Shown one piece after another: positions 8,839 through 18,287 of a stretch of DNA of 64,000 bases. Position 1 is the first letter of the stretch, and each line of letters begins with the position of its first letter. The notes under the pieces were generated by a model. The model saw only the letters and a list, made by a program, of their open reading frames with translations, was not told the DNA's origin and searched no databases. The position numbers and the translations under genes are program-made. This DNA is from Oscillospiraceae bacterium (GTDB lineage: Bacteria; Bacillota; Clostridia; Oscillospirales; Ruminococcaceae): positions 744,001 through 808,000 of the forward strand of contig CABIZB010000001.1 of the NCBI GenBank assembly GCA_902363145.1, given 5' to 3'.

Positions 8839-10029
8839 TCAGTTTACCTCGCTGCTTATCTGATCTATCCAGCTGCAAATGTTATCAAGCACAAGCTTTC
8901 CGTTTCCCACATTGCAGTGATTCTGAGCGTCCTCCTTGTCGGTGAAAAGACGGAAAGTCAGGCTTTTTACATTTTTCAGCATATTTATCTCTCGTCCCAC
9001 CATGCGGTAATCAATGAAATGATCCTGATTTGCGCCCACGATGAGCATATCCTGTGTTATCCTGTCGGCAATGGGGGCAATATCGTAAAGCTTCAGCTTT
9101 TTGGCATATCCGTATGCGTCCTTTGCCTCGTAGGCGTACATTCCATGCTTTAAGCCCCAGTCGATAACAGGCTCCTTTTTAGCCTTGATGCCGAAAACAA
9201 GGTTTATGAGCGGTCTTGCGTGAAGCGCCATAAATATGCGGAAGAGCTTTTGAACAGCAGGCTTCTGCATTCCTACGATAACGTCCTGAAAACATGGGAA
9301 TACCGACCACGCCACTACCCGCTTTATGCGCTTGTCAAATGCCGCCGCTCTTGGCGCCAGATATCCGCCAAGGGATATGCCGATTATGGTAACGTCGTCA
9401 AGCTTGAAATAGTCCAGCACTGCCTTGACGGGCTTTTCCCACTCATGGGTGAAGTGCATTCCCTGTACCCTCATAACTCCGCCCTGTCCGGGACCCTCAA
9501 ACATATAGACCTCAAAGCCTTTTTCACGAAGATAAAGTACGGTGAAAAGAAATTCTTCAAAATAGCTGTCGTTTCCGCCGTGGATAAGTATTGTACCCTT
9601 GCTTTTGCCTGTAGGAACGGTGTGCATAACAGGAAGCTTTACATTTTCAAAGGGCACGTCAAATTTTTCTATAACAGCATTTTCACCCTCAAAGAAATCC
9701 GCATAATACTTATAAAAAAGCTTGGTAGCTTTAAGATAGTATTTTTTCTTGTCAGGGTCGCCGTCATACATAAAAAACTCGCTCATACGGTAATATGCAA
9801 TGGCATTTTCGGTGCGTTCCTCGCTCATCGCCTTGTCGCCGAGAGCAATAAGCTCACGCTTCCAGTCTGCGCTTACCTTTATCTTTGATGCTATTGGAGC
9901 CACGTCCTCAAGCCTGCCGCCGTCCCAGTTGATTACACGGTTCAGCTGATAGTTGAAGTTGCTCTCGCTGTTAAGCTCATATACGCCTTTTTTCAGTTTT
10001 ACGGGCTGTGTGATATCATATTTTTTCAT
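8839..10029 (-). CDS. Alpha/beta-hydrolase (FrsA/pseudooxynicotine-hydrolase-like)
   Basis: Cytoplasmic serine hydrolase (396 aa) with an N-terminal helical cap region (residues 1-130), the oxyanion-hole loop GTILIHGGNDSYFEEF and nucleophile elbow GISLGGYLAPRAA. A late acidic residue and His (ANQDHFIDYR or DAQNHCNVG) could complete the triad. ATG follows GGAGGAG. It is followed immediately by the ATC-hydrolase-like gene. A possible promoter (TTGAAA-16-TATGAT) lies between it and the upstream AraC gene, which is the obvious candidate regulator. Substrate unknown. Confidence 0.82.
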   Translation of the reverse strand: MKKYDITQPVKLKKGVYELNSESNFNYQLNRVINWDGGRLEDVAPIASKIKVSADWKRELIALGDKAMSEERTENAIAYYRMSEFFMYDGDPDKKKYYLKATKLFYKYYADFFEGENAVIEKFDVPFENVKLPVMHTVPTGKSKGTILIHGGNDSYFEEFLFTVLYLREKGFEVYMFEGPGQGGVMRVQGMHFTHEWEKPVKAVLDYFKLDDVTIIGISLGGYLAPRAAAFDKRIKRVVAWSVFPCFQDVIVGMQKPAVQKLFRIFMALHARPLINLVFGIKAKKEPVIDWGLKHGMYAYEAKDAYGYAKKLKLYDIAPIADRITQDMLIVGANQDHFIDYRMVGREINMLKNVKSLTFRLFTDKEDAQNHCNVGNGKLVLDNICSWIDQISSEVN

Positions 10030-10097
10030 CGGAACTCCTCCTTAAACTATACCTATGATATCATACTTCCGATGAAAATACTTTCAATTATCTGCTG

Positions 10098-10820
10098 TTA
10101 TTCGCTGCCTTTCACAAATTCCGAAAAGGAGATGCCGAACATTCTTTTGCAGGTGGCGGCAAAATGGGATGGAGAATCAAATCCCGCACGCATGGAGGCT
10201 TCGGTGATATTTCCATACTTTTGGAAATGGATATACCCCTTGCGCATCTTATCCATGGCAAGATAGCGATGTAGGGATATGCCCACATTTTCTTTGAAAA
10301 GATGTGACAGTCTGCTGGGAGAAAGGCAGACCTTTGCGCAAAGCTGGGCTGTTATATCCTCAGGCACTTCGTCCAGCGAGCGCAGATATTCCAGCACCTG
10401 GGATATCCTCTCATCACGGAGGGTATTCCCCACGGTGTCAAGCCCCAGAAGCTGAGTTATAAGGCTGTCAGCCTGTGCAGGAGGATTGTTTTTCCATATC
10501 TTGCGGAGCTTTTCGACAGTTTCTTTGTCACCACAGAAGTACGGTCTGCCGCACAGATACTGCTTCTGCACCTCTTCGGCAATGCTGCCTGCGGTATCAA
10601 ACAGAAAGACCAGCATATCACCCGTTTCGGCATATGCTGTGTGGACTACATCTGAGGCTATGAAAACAGCGTCCGCATCAAAGCTGTCACCTGATACGAC
10701 ACAATGAACAGGGCCGTCCAGACCTGCGATAAAATGGACTGCCAGATGGCTGTGCGGGTCGGGAGTGCGATACTCCGCACGCATCATTATATGATCGTAT
10801 CCGAAAACTGTGCTTGTCAT
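10098..10820 (-). CDS. AraC-family transcriptional regulator
   Basis: 240 aa with a cupin-like N-terminal sensing region and two C-terminal HTH motifs: EDITAQLCAKVCLSPSRLSHLFKENVG and GNITEASMRAGFDSPSHFAATCKRMFG. I prefer ATG 10820 (AGGGCGG 6 nt upstream) to the in-frame ATG at 10838. It lies directly upstream of, and on the same strand as, the hydrolase pair, and divergent from a second AraC gene. Probable control of the hydrolases is inference from position. Confidence 0.88.
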   Translation of the reverse strand: MTSTVFGYDHIMMRAEYRTPDPHSHLAVHFIAGLDGPVHCVVSGDSFDADAVFIASDVVHTAYAETGDMLVFLFDTAGSIAEEVQKQYLCGRPYFCGDKETVEKLRKIWKNNPPAQADSLITQLLGLDTVGNTLRDERISQVLEYLRSLDEVPEDITAQLCAKVCLSPSRLSHLFKENVGISLHRYLAMDKMRKGYIHFQKYGNITEASMRAGFDSPSHFAATCKRMFGISFSEFVKGSE

Positions 10821-10919
10821 CTGTGACCGCCCTTTCATTTTAGTATTGATTAGTGTTTGCTAATTTTATTATATCACATTTTATTGGATTTGGGAAGATG
10901 CAGGCATAAATTTACAGTA

Positions 10920-10948
10920 TTGACAATCTATCCTATACTTGCTATAAT
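10920..10948 (+). promoter_or_regulatory. Promoter of the second AraC gene
   Basis: TTGACA (10920-10925), 17 nt, TATAAT (10943-10948): a consensus promoter about 50 nt before the ATG. Confidence 0.75.
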
Positions 10949-10995
10949 CAAATCAGGCAAAATGTCGCATATTCTAAATTTACCGAGGAACAGCC

Positions 10996-11844
10996 ATGAA
11001 TTTTTTCAGCAATATTGATATACAGTTTGACATTGGCGAGTGCAGGCTCCATGCGGTCAATCTTATCTCGACCCATATTATCCACGACTTTCCCATGCAC
11101 AGCCACGGCATCGGCTGCTATGAGATACACTACATTTCCGAGGGACACGGCACCCTTATCGCTGACGGCAGGGAGTTTGATATTACCCCCAACACCCTGT
11201 TCATCACAGGCCCGCTGGTGCCCCATGCACAGATAACCGATAAAAGCAATCCCATGCTTGAATGGTGTATCTACCTGAGGGCTGACGATGGGAACGAAAA
11301 AGACTATGACAGTCTGATACGGCAATTCCTGGCGCAGAAATTCTGGATAGGTCAGGACAAGCAGGAGCTTCTCCCACTGTTCCGCAAGCTTTTTTCTGAG
11401 CTTGAAAGCCGTCAGACAGGCTACACCGACATGGTGAAGCTGCTGATATCCGAGGCAGTCATCGGCATCACAAGGAATTACATAAGCAGCTCTGCGGAAA
11501 ACGGAGTTTCCCCCACAAACAGCTTTGAGCGCACAAGCCTTACCATTGAGGAATACTTTCTTTACGAATATCGCACTGCCAGCCTTGAAGAGCTGTCTGA
11601 ACGGCTGAGGCTCAGCACAAGGCAGACTCAGCGGCTTATAGAAAAATATTATGGCAGCAGCTTCAGCGAAAAGAAAACTCAGGCAAGAATGTCCGCCGCA
11701 CAGCTGCTTCTTGCAGATGAATGTTTAAGTCTTACGGATATTTCGGAACGGCTGGGCTATTCATCTCAGGAATATTTCACTGCCGCTTTTAAAAAATATT
11801 ACAAGATCTCCCCGGGACGGTTCAGGAAAAGCATGAAATTATAA
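10996..11844 (+). CDS. AraC-family transcriptional regulator
   Basis: 282 aa. The N-terminal cupin (residues 20-90, HDFPMHSHGIGCYEIHYISEG) fits an arabinose-type effector pocket. The C-terminal pair of HTH motifs is ASLEELSERLRLSTRQTQRLIEKYYG and LSLTDISERLGYSSQEYFTAAFKKYY. The start is ATG after GAGGAACAGCC. The next gene on this strand, about 100 nt on, is a DMT permease, the likely target. Confidence 0.9.
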   Translation: MNFFSNIDIQFDIGECRLHAVNLISTHIIHDFPMHSHGIGCYEIHYISEGHGTLIADGREFDITPNTLFITGPLVPHAQITDKSNPMLEWCIYLRADDGNEKDYDSLIRQFLAQKFWIGQDKQELLPLFRKLFSELESRQTGYTDMVKLLISEAVIGITRNYISSSAENGVSPTNSFERTSLTIEEYFLYEYRTASLEELSERLRLSTRQTQRLIEKYYGSSFSEKKTQARMSAAQLLLADECLSLTDISERLGYSSQEYFTAAFKKYYKISPGRFRKSMKL

Positions 11845-11949
11845 AAATGTGACATCTGCAATGCTATAAGGTCATCATATACTCTTACTTTAATATTCCG
11901 ATGTCGGTATAATTAAAAGGTAAATCGCATATTAAGGAGAAGTCACGCT

Positions 11950-12795
11950 ATGATACTTATGGTACTTGTAGTAATATGCTACACCATCACGTCCCTGAAC
12001 GACAAATACGCCGTCAGCAAGGCGGAAATGAACGGCAGCCAGATGACCTTTGTTATGGCAGTCGCCACATCGTTCTTTATGATATTCACCCTGCCCTTTC
12101 TGGACAGAACTTTTGAGATAACTCCCCTTTCTTTTGTGTTTATCTTTCTGCTGCTCATATCAAAGCTGCTGGAATTTCAGATGTCCGCAAGGATACTTGT
12201 GGAAATGTCCGCATTTGAGCTGAAAGCATGGCTTGGAATATGTATGTTCATGTCATATTTCACGGATATTATCCTCGGCAATGCAACATTTACAGCCCTG
12301 AAAATCCTCTGCGTGGCAATAACCGCCGCAGGTCTTATAATGATAGCAAAAACGGGCAAAAAGAATGTTAACTACAAAAAAATAGTTGTACCCCTGATAC
12401 TTTATCTCCTTTCCAGATACGGCTACGGCATTGCAGTTACATGGATAAACAAGGTGGGCTGCATTTCGTCGGATATGGCGCTTTTTGCGGCGCTGATAAT
12501 CCTTGCTGTAATACTTTTCCCCAAGTCAGATATTATCAGCCTTGCAAAAAGAAAGCCCAAGGAAGTAAGCATCGTTGCCCTTGCAAAGATTCCCAACGTC
12601 CTGGGACTTATACTTGAAAACGCTGTTATAGCCATAAGCCTGACAAACGACTCATTTATCCAGCCCATGATACTGATAACCATTCTTATTATCGGTATGT
12701 TCCAAAAGACAGAGCGTCCCACAGGCTGGAACTTAGCGGGAAGCATCATCTGTGCTGTGGGCATACTGGGATTCCAGTTTGCAGGGCTTGTATGA
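11950..12795 (+). CDS. EamA/DMT-superfamily permease
   Basis: 281 aa and almost entirely hydrophobic, with about ten membrane segments in two five-helix halves, as in drug/metabolite transporters. ATG follows AAGGAGAAGTCACGCT. It has its own leader after the AraC gene and ends at a bidirectional terminator. The substrate may be a metabolite or sugar, but nothing in the sequence decides this. Confidence 0.8.
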   Translation: MILMVLVVICYTITSLNDKYAVSKAEMNGSQMTFVMAVATSFFMIFTLPFLDRTFEITPLSFVFIFLLLISKLLEFQMSARILVEMSAFELKAWLGICMFMSYFTDIILGNATFTALKILCVAITAAGLIMIAKTGKKNVNYKKIVVPLILYLLSRYGYGIAVTWINKVGCISSDMALFAALIILAVILFPKSDIISLAKRKPKEVSIVALAKIPNVLGLILENAVIAISLTNDSFIQPMILITILIIGMFQKTERPTGWNLAGSIICAVGILGFQFAGLV

Positions 12796-12816
12796 TATAA
12801 CGCAGTAAGATAACAA

Positions 12817-12868
12817 AGACCTCATCACAAAGCCCGGATAAGCAGGCTGAATGATGAGGTCTGTTTTT
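12817..12868. terminator. Bidirectional terminator
   Basis: AGACCTCATCA (12817-12827) pairs with TGATGAGGTCT (12852-12862), followed by GTTTTTGT. It lies between the convergent DMT permease and acylphosphatase genes. Confidence 0.8.
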
Positions 12869-12871
12869 GTA

Positions 12872-13141
12872 TTATACTATTTCAAAATCATAATCGCCGT
12901 GTATGGGAATGAGCTTTGAGTCTATCCGCTCAACATAGCCCCACCTGAGCTGTTCCAGAGAATGCACAAGAGCGTCAATATCCGCAGACCGTCCTTCTGC
13001 TTCCATTTCAACGGAGCCGTCGTCCAGATTTTTCACCCAGCCTGATATCCCGTAATTTCTTGCGGTGTAGCACGCTGTGTATCTGAAACCCACGCCCTGA
13101 ACATTGCCGTGAAATATGAAGTGCTTCCGTATTTTTTCCAA
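12872..13141 (-). CDS. acyP: Acylphosphatase
   Basis: Small cytosolic enzyme (89 aa) that hydrolyses carboxyl-phosphate bonds. It shows the phosphate-binding loop GNVQGVGFRY with the catalytic Arg, and GWVKNLDDGSVEMEAEG with the catalytic Asn. I chose TTG at 13141, placed after AAAGGAAATCAGAA. An upstream TTG at 13165 would add 8 residues with no ribosome site. It follows the HipA-like gene closely, so the two are probably cotranscribed. Confidence 0.92.
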   Translation of the reverse strand: MEKIRKHFIFHGNVQGVGFRYTACYTARNYGISGWVKNLDDGSVEMEAEGRSADIDALVHSLEQLRWGYVERIDSKLIPIHGDYDFEIV

Positions 13142-13157
13142 TTCTGATTTCCTTTCG

Positions 13158-14243
13158 TTACGCAAGTATTTCTCTTATTTGTCTGTTCACTATACCGCTG
13201 AGCAGATCAAGCCTTTCCTGATCTACGGATATTCCGGGGTGCTGCCTGAAAGCAAATCCTTTAAGATTTTTCAGCTCTGTGCGGATATCATCAGTCAGCA
13301 GTCCCCTTGCGGTCGCTATAAAGTCAGAACCGACAGACGGTCTGAGCTTTTTCAAATACCAGTCAACATTTTTGAGCTGGTCATTATCCAGATCAAAGCA
13401 CAAAGAACGATTGTTATCAAACACCGGAGCCATTTCGATGATATTCATTGTATCATTGTCCGCAAGCACTCCGAAATTTCCGAGATGCCTGTCAATATTC
13501 AGGATAAGACTGTCAAATATGCACATTCGTCTGAAATCATCACCGCTGCCGATATTTTCAAAAAATCCGAGCAGAGACGCAATGCTTTTTCCGCCTGTGA
13601 TAACTCTGCCTGCCTTTACAAGGCCCATATGTTCATCGGTGAACAGCCTGCACTTGCTGACAAGCCTGCCATGCAGAAAATCCATATCATATGGCACATA
13701 TTTTTTGCAGATGATCTCAGCCAGCTGTGACGCAAGATATTCCGACAGCGGCTCGATCACAAAGGCAGAACTTCCGCTTTTGCATAGAAATATTTCGTCC
13801 GCTTCACGTACCCAACACTTGGCATATGAACCGTCTGTGCCGAATTCGGGTGAAGCCGATGAAAAGTCGGTATCGCTTATAGCACCGTCAAATGCGGCAT
13901 TTGCTATAATTTCATCAAAAAGATTGCTGTACAGCGAAACATCTGCCCATTTAAGGGTGCTGGTCTCTTCCCTGACCCAAAAGGTGTCATTTAGAGAGAC
14001 CGCATGGGTCACACGGATAAATCCATCTAACTCGGTACATCCGTACCTTTCGAGCAGCTGTTCTATGTGCTTTCTGTGCTTGGGCGCTTTTCTTCTGTCA
14101 AGAAAGCTGAAAAGATCGGCATAGCCCAAGGGACGCAGCTCTGTAAACCATTCAAGCTCTTTAAGCCGGATTTCGCCAAACTCATCATGTTCACAGCTGA
14201 ATAAAAGCCACGGAGTGTCCTTATTCATAAGGAGATATGTCAT
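13158..14243 (-). CDS. HipA-like serine/threonine kinase domain protein
   Basis: 361 aa. The C-terminal half resembles the HipA/CtkA kinase fold: the catalytic loop is NIDRHLGNFGV, and PVFDNNRSLCFDLD supplies the metal-binding aspartate. An N-terminal part of about 120 residues is unrecognised. Start ATG 14243 is preceded by AAAAGGAAGTG; the longer frame upstream lacks a ribosome site. No HipB-like antitoxin lies next to it, and the neighbour downstream is acylphosphatase. It could be a solitary kinase rather than a toxin. Confidence 0.75.
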   Translation of the reverse strand: MTYLLMNKDTPWLLFSCEHDEFGEIRLKELEWFTELRPLGYADLFSFLDRRKAPKHRKHIEQLLERYGCTELDGFIRVTHAVSLNDTFWVREETSTLKWADVSLYSNLFDEIIANAAFDGAISDTDFSSASPEFGTDGSYAKCWVREADEIFLCKSGSSAFVIEPLSEYLASQLAEIICKKYVPYDMDFLHGRLVSKCRLFTDEHMGLVKAGRVITGGKSIASLLGFFENIGSGDDFRRMCIFDSLILNIDRHLGNFGVLADNDTMNIIEMAPVFDNNRSLCFDLDNDQLKNVDWYLKKLRPSVGSDFIATARGLLTDDIRTELKNLKGFAFRQHPGISVDQERLDLLSGIVNRQIREILA

Positions 14244-14320
14244 CTTTTCACTTCCTTTTGCGATTTTAATATGATTATAGCATATACGGTAATGGCTGTC
14301 AAATGCAGATAAATCTGTCT

Positions 14321-14707
14321 TTATTTCACCTGAAAGAACTCTATCTGCTCGCCAAGAGGGCCAAAGCAAAAGGCTATCCTTGCACTAAGAGGCTTTTCAG
14401 ATGGTATTACAATGTTCTTTGGCTCAATAAATACCTCATACCCAGCCTCTCTTACAGCAGCTGCGCACCTGTCAGTATCATTTACGGAGAAAGCAAAGTG
14501 ACGTATCACCCCTGTATCTGCATCGTCTTCCCTGTTTGTGAAAATCTCTATTACTCCGTTTCCCGTGTCAAACATTATGCCGTCTTCCCACACTCGGGTT
14601 GTTTCAAGTCCCAGCACATTGCCGTAAAAATCCACTGCCTTGTCATATTCCTGCCCTTTTCTGCATTTGAGCGATACATGATGTATTCCGTTCACAAGAT
14701 TTTTCAT
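14321..14707 (-). CDS. VOC (glyoxalase/bleomycin-resistance) superfamily protein
   Basis: 128 aa with the two beta-alpha-beta-beta-beta units of the family: GIHHVSLKC with metal-type His near the start, and GVIRHFAFSVNDTDRC in the middle. The end EQIEFFQVK carries the usual C-terminal Glu. ATG 14707 follows GGAGGTAAGCAG. It has its own promoter (TTGAAA-17-TATAAT on the minus strand, near 14740-14770) divergent from GH32. It may be lactoylglutathione-lyase-like or an aromatic dioxygenase relative; substrate unknown. Confidence 0.85.
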   Translation of the reverse strand: MKNLVNGIHHVSLKCRKGQEYDKAVDFYGNVLGLETTRVWEDGIMFDTGNGVIEIFTNREDDADTGVIRHFAFSVNDTDRCAAAVREAGYEVFIEPKNIVIPSEKPLSARIAFCFGPLGEQIEFFQVK

Positions 14708-14773
14708 CTGCTTACCTCCAAACATTTGATGTATATAATTATACACCATATGCGCAGAAATTTCAATTACCGA

Positions 14774-14803
14774 TTGACGTTCATCTGCCCGATATGCTAT
14801 AAT
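14774..14803 (+). promoter_or_regulatory. Promoter of the GH32 gene
   Basis: TTGACG (14774-14779), 18 nt, TATAAT (14798-14803), about 30 nt before the ATG. Confidence 0.65.
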
Positions 14804-14832
14804 GTCAGTGAATATTAACACGGAGGTTTGCT

Positions 14833-16137
14833 ATGTCTGATTTTGTTAGATTAAAAGCCCCAAGAGGCTGGATAAATGACCCCAACGGATTTATTTATTA
14901 CAAGGGCGAATATCACCTGTTCTATCAGCATTTTCCCTATGCGCCGATATGGGGCAGAATGCACTGGGGACACGCTGTAAGCAAGGAGCTGATGCACTGG
15001 GAGCACAAGGATATCGCACTTTACCCCTCAAAGCCCGATGACCGAAGCGGCTGCTTTTCGGGAAGCGCTGTTGAGCATAACGGCAGGCTGCACATTTTCT
15101 ACACTGGTGTGAGCTACAAAGAGGAAAATCCGCAGAACATCAACACCTGCATCAATGATGAATTTACTGCCGCACAGATGTCCATAACCTCGGAAAACGG
15201 CTATGATTTTGATAATTTGGCGGACAAGTTCACTGTAATACCGCCTATTGAGGATAAAACTGTAGGCTGCAAAAATCATACCCGTGACCCCAAGGTATGG
15301 CGTGGCAAGTACGCATGGTACATGGTTCTGGGCAGCACGGCTGACAGAAGAGGACGTCTGCTTTTCTACAAAAGCTCCGATCTTGTTAACTGGGAATACG
15401 TGAACTTTGCCGAAAAGGACGGCATGGGCTGGATGTGGGAATGTCCCGATTATTTTGAGACTGACGGAACGGGAGTTATCGTTATATCTCCTCTTGGCTT
15501 TCTGAAAGACGAAAAGCTTTATGATGCTGTTACGATATGCGCCCTTGCCGATTTTGACGAAGCAAGCTGCAAAATGGATATTGCGGACAAATGGCAGCTT
15601 TTTGACTGCGGCGAGGATCTTTATGCCCCGCAAAGCACTGCTGACGAAAACGGCCGCCGTGTTATCATAGCATGGGCACGTATGCCCGAGCCTTTTGCCA
15701 AAAACCGCAGAGGAATGTTCTGTATCCCTCGCATTGTTGAAGTGCGAAACAGTCACATATATTTCCGTCCCCACCCCAATGCCGAAAGGCTTTTCACCAA
15801 AAAGATAGCCTCTCCCTCAGAAGCAGGTGCGGACGGATATAAGCTCAGCCTTGATATGAATAACGGCGAAGAGATAAACATCGGCGGATACAAGCTATCA
15901 CGGAAAAATGACATTATTACCGCTGACCGCTCCGATGTTTTTGCAGGTCACAGTGAGATAAAATGCGTATTTCACACTCCTGAGATTAAGGAGGGCTGTC
16001 ATCTTGATATTTACGTTGACCAAAATCTTATCGAAGTGTATGTAAACAACGGCGAATATGTGCTGACAAACACTGTTTACGGTTTATCGGACGAAATATC
16101 CGCCCAAAGCTATGAGCTGTACGCTGCCGCAGATTAA
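14833..16137 (+). CDS. GH32 beta-fructosidase (sucrose/sucrose-6-phosphate hydrolase type)
   Basis: Cytoplasmic glycoside hydrolase (434 aa, no signal peptide) releasing fructose from sucrose, its phosphate or short fructans. It has the nucleophile motif WINDPNG (Asp16), the transition-state motif RDPKVW and the acid/base motif ECPD, followed by a beta-sandwich C-terminal domain ending at DIYVDQNLIEVYVN. ATG has CGGAGG upstream. It is monocistronic with its own promoter and terminator; no PTS gene is adjacent. Together with the neighbouring GH31 it points to an oligosaccharide-using lifestyle. Confidence 0.93.
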   Translation: MSDFVRLKAPRGWINDPNGFIYYKGEYHLFYQHFPYAPIWGRMHWGHAVSKELMHWEHKDIALYPSKPDDRSGCFSGSAVEHNGRLHIFYTGVSYKEENPQNINTCINDEFTAAQMSITSENGYDFDNLADKFTVIPPIEDKTVGCKNHTRDPKVWRGKYAWYMVLGSTADRRGRLLFYKSSDLVNWEYVNFAEKDGMGWMWECPDYFETDGTGVIVISPLGFLKDEKLYDAVTICALADFDEASCKMDIADKWQLFDCGEDLYAPQSTADENGRRVIIAWARMPEPFAKNRRGMFCIPRIVEVRNSHIYFRPHPNAERLFTKKIASPSEAGADGYKLSLDMNNGEEINIGGYKLSRKNDIITADRSDVFAGHSEIKCVFHTPEIKEGCHLDIYVDQNLIEVYVNNGEYVLTNTVYGLSDEISAQSYELYAAAD

Positions 16138-16143
16138 AAAATA

Positions 16144-16175
16144 CAAAGCCCGCCAAAATATCTTGACGGGCTTTG
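16144..16175. terminator. Bidirectional terminator between GH32 and GH31
   Basis: CAAAGCCCG pairs with CGGGCTTTG around a loop, between two convergent genes. Confidence 0.75.
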
Positions 16176-16181
16176 CTGTTA

Positions 16182-18158
16182 TTATAATGTGGTTATTTTA
16201 AGACTGTCCTCAGGCTCGGGAGAATAGCCGTTGTCGGAATAAAGCTCATATGTGCTGCCGTCATAGCCCAGCAGTCTGAGAGCTGACATATCAATCTGAG
16301 AGGTATTGTCTGCCGCTGCTCCGAAAGGTATTGCCTTGCCCTTGCGGATAAAGAAAACAAGGGTATCAAGGGGAACTTCAACATAATGATGACCTGCGGG
16401 AAGTACAGCGGCGGTATAGTCGCTTACGGACTTCATGCTTATCATCATCATTTCTTCAGGGAGATATACATATCTGCCCTGTGCATTCTGCTTGTAAATG
16501 GGTGCTATCATAAGCTCATTGCCAAGGAACAGCTGATCTTCTGCCTGCTTTGCCGTGTTATCCTCGGGGAAATCAAATGCCAAAGGTCTGAACATCATTT
16601 CATCATTCAGCGCTGCCTTTAAAAACTCGCTGTAAAGGTATGGGATAAGTGCATATCTTATCTTTATCATTTCGGCTGCGGAAGCGATGTTATCGAACTG
16701 ATAAAGCTCCTGCAAGCGTGTTCCGTCTGCTGAGTGATTGCGGAAAAGCGGTGTGAACAGCGAATACTGGAGCCAGCGGAGCATAAGGTCTTCGGTGGTA
16801 TCGCAGCCAAATCCGCCTGTATCGGAGCCTGTGAAAAGGAAGCCTGCCATATTGAGTGCAGGAAGCTGCTGCATTGACTGGAGAATATGCGACCACCAAG
16901 ACTTGTTATCGCCCTGCCATATTCCGCCGTAGCGGTGTGCGCCGATGTAGGAGGAACGGGAGAAGAACAGTGTACGCTTATGGGGGCATATCTTTCTGAG
17001 AGCCTCGTTGGCGGAGCGGGTCATATTCATGCCGTAAAGGTTATGTACCTCGCTGTGCTTTACCATTTTGCCATTAACATTATGGTAGAATTTGTCATAA
17101 TCACCCTTGTTGCCGTTAAGTCCCGCAACCATTCCTGTGAATGCAAAATACTCGTTGATGCCCATGTTGCCCGAAGTAAGCTTTTTTATCTCATTGCAGG
17201 TATCGGCAAGCCTGTCCTCGGTGTAGAAGATGGCAGGCTCATTCATATCGTTCCAGAAGCCCTCTATGCCAAGGTCTGTGAGAGCCGCATATTTTCTGCC
17301 GAACCAGTCTCTTGCCTCAGGCTGGAGGAAATCGGGAAAATGAACTCTTCCGGGCCATACTGCACCCACAAAGGCCTTACCCTCGGCGTTCTTGCAGAAA
17401 TAGTTGTTTTTCACACCCTCCTCGTAAACGTCATAGCCGTCCTCTATCTTAACGCCTGCGTCGATTATGGGAACAAGATGTATGCCCTGCAACTTCATAT
17501 CGTCGGAAAGCTTTTTAAGGTCAGGGAAGCGCTCCTTATCAACGGTGAAATCCTTGTAGCGCTCCATATAGTCGATATCCAGATAAATGCTGTCGAGGGG
17601 GACGCCTGCTTCCTTGTATTTTTCGGCAACGGTGCGGATATCCTGCTCATTCCTGTAGCCCCAGCGGCTCTGACCGTATCCGAAAGCCCAGAAAGGCGGG
17701 ATATAGCTCCTGCCGATAAGCTGCCTGAACTGCTTTACGATGTCCTTTTCGTTTTCGCCTGTGATGATATATACGGCAATGTCATTCTTTTCGGGCTTTA
17801 TCTGCATAAGGCTTCTTTTGGTGTAGCCGATGTCAAACTCCATTCTTCCGGCATAATCGAAAAATGCACCGAAGGTCTGCTTGCCGCAGATGATTATAAA
17901 GTTGTGAGAGCCGTAAAGCGAACGGGTATCCTCGTGATGATTGGGATTATCGTAGTTCCAGCTCACATACTGCCAGCCTCTTTTGTTGATGCCACGTATC
18001 TGCTCGCCCAGACCATATACGATATCGTCCTCGGAAAGAGCGTATGTGAACACTCCGTCTTTGACATCAAAATAAGGGAGCTTATCCTCTGATTTTTCTA
18101 TATCCTTAACAACAGCGTCAGTGAAAAAGGGGTCTCCGTAAACATATTTTTTTATCAT
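16182..18158 (-). CDS. GH31 family glycosidase (alpha-glucosidase/alpha-xylosidase type)
   Basis: 658 aa, without signal peptide. The N-terminal galactose-mutarotase-like sandwich is followed by the barrel with the nucleophile Asp in GFWNDMNEPAIF and the acid/base Asp in FTGSDTGGFGCD. RSSYIGAHRYGGIWQGDNKSWW is also typical. It is shorter than many GH31 enzymes (700-800 aa), with a reduced C-terminal part. It hydrolyses alpha-glucosides or related oligosaccharides in the cytosol; precise specificity is not visible. A divergent AraC regulator sits 130 nt away and probably controls it. Confidence 0.93.
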   Translation of the reverse strand: MIKKYVYGDPFFTDAVVKDIEKSEDKLPYFDVKDGVFTYALSEDDIVYGLGEQIRGINKRGWQYVSWNYDNPNHHEDTRSLYGSHNFIIICGKQTFGAFFDYAGRMEFDIGYTKRSLMQIKPEKNDIAVYIITGENEKDIVKQFRQLIGRSYIPPFWAFGYGQSRWGYRNEQDIRTVAEKYKEAGVPLDSIYLDIDYMERYKDFTVDKERFPDLKKLSDDMKLQGIHLVPIIDAGVKIEDGYDVYEEGVKNNYFCKNAEGKAFVGAVWPGRVHFPDFLQPEARDWFGRKYAALTDLGIEGFWNDMNEPAIFYTEDRLADTCNEIKKLTSGNMGINEYFAFTGMVAGLNGNKGDYDKFYHNVNGKMVKHSEVHNLYGMNMTRSANEALRKICPHKRTLFFSRSSYIGAHRYGGIWQGDNKSWWSHILQSMQQLPALNMAGFLFTGSDTGGFGCDTTEDLMLRWLQYSLFTPLFRNHSADGTRLQELYQFDNIASAAEMIKIRYALIPYLYSEFLKAALNDEMMFRPLAFDFPEDNTAKQAEDQLFLGNELMIAPIYKQNAQGRYVYLPEEMMMISMKSVSDYTAAVLPAGHHYVEVPLDTLVFFIRKGKAIPFGAAADNTSQIDMSALRLLGYDGSTYELYSDNGYSPEPEDSLKITTL

Positions 18159-18183
18159 TTCAGCACATCCTTTAAAATTTACG

Positions 18184-18212
18184 TTGATGTTTTATTCTTC
18201 TTATGATATAAT
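18184..18212 (+). promoter_or_regulatory. Promoter of the AraC gene next to GH31
   Basis: TTGATG (18184-18189), 17 nt, TATAAT (18207-18212), 76 nt before the chosen ATG, in the divergent gap with GH31. Confidence 0.6.
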
Positions 18213-18287
18213 ACTATAAAACAGCTTTGTAATCTATTGATATTCTACCATTTACTGATACTATCCTACTTTTTCGGAGGCGGCAGC

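Noticed and set aside
13158..14369. Longer form of the HipA-like protein starting at 14369.
   Set aside because: The extra 42 residues overlap the VOC gene, lack a ribosome site and look non-protein-like; ATG 14243 has a good site.
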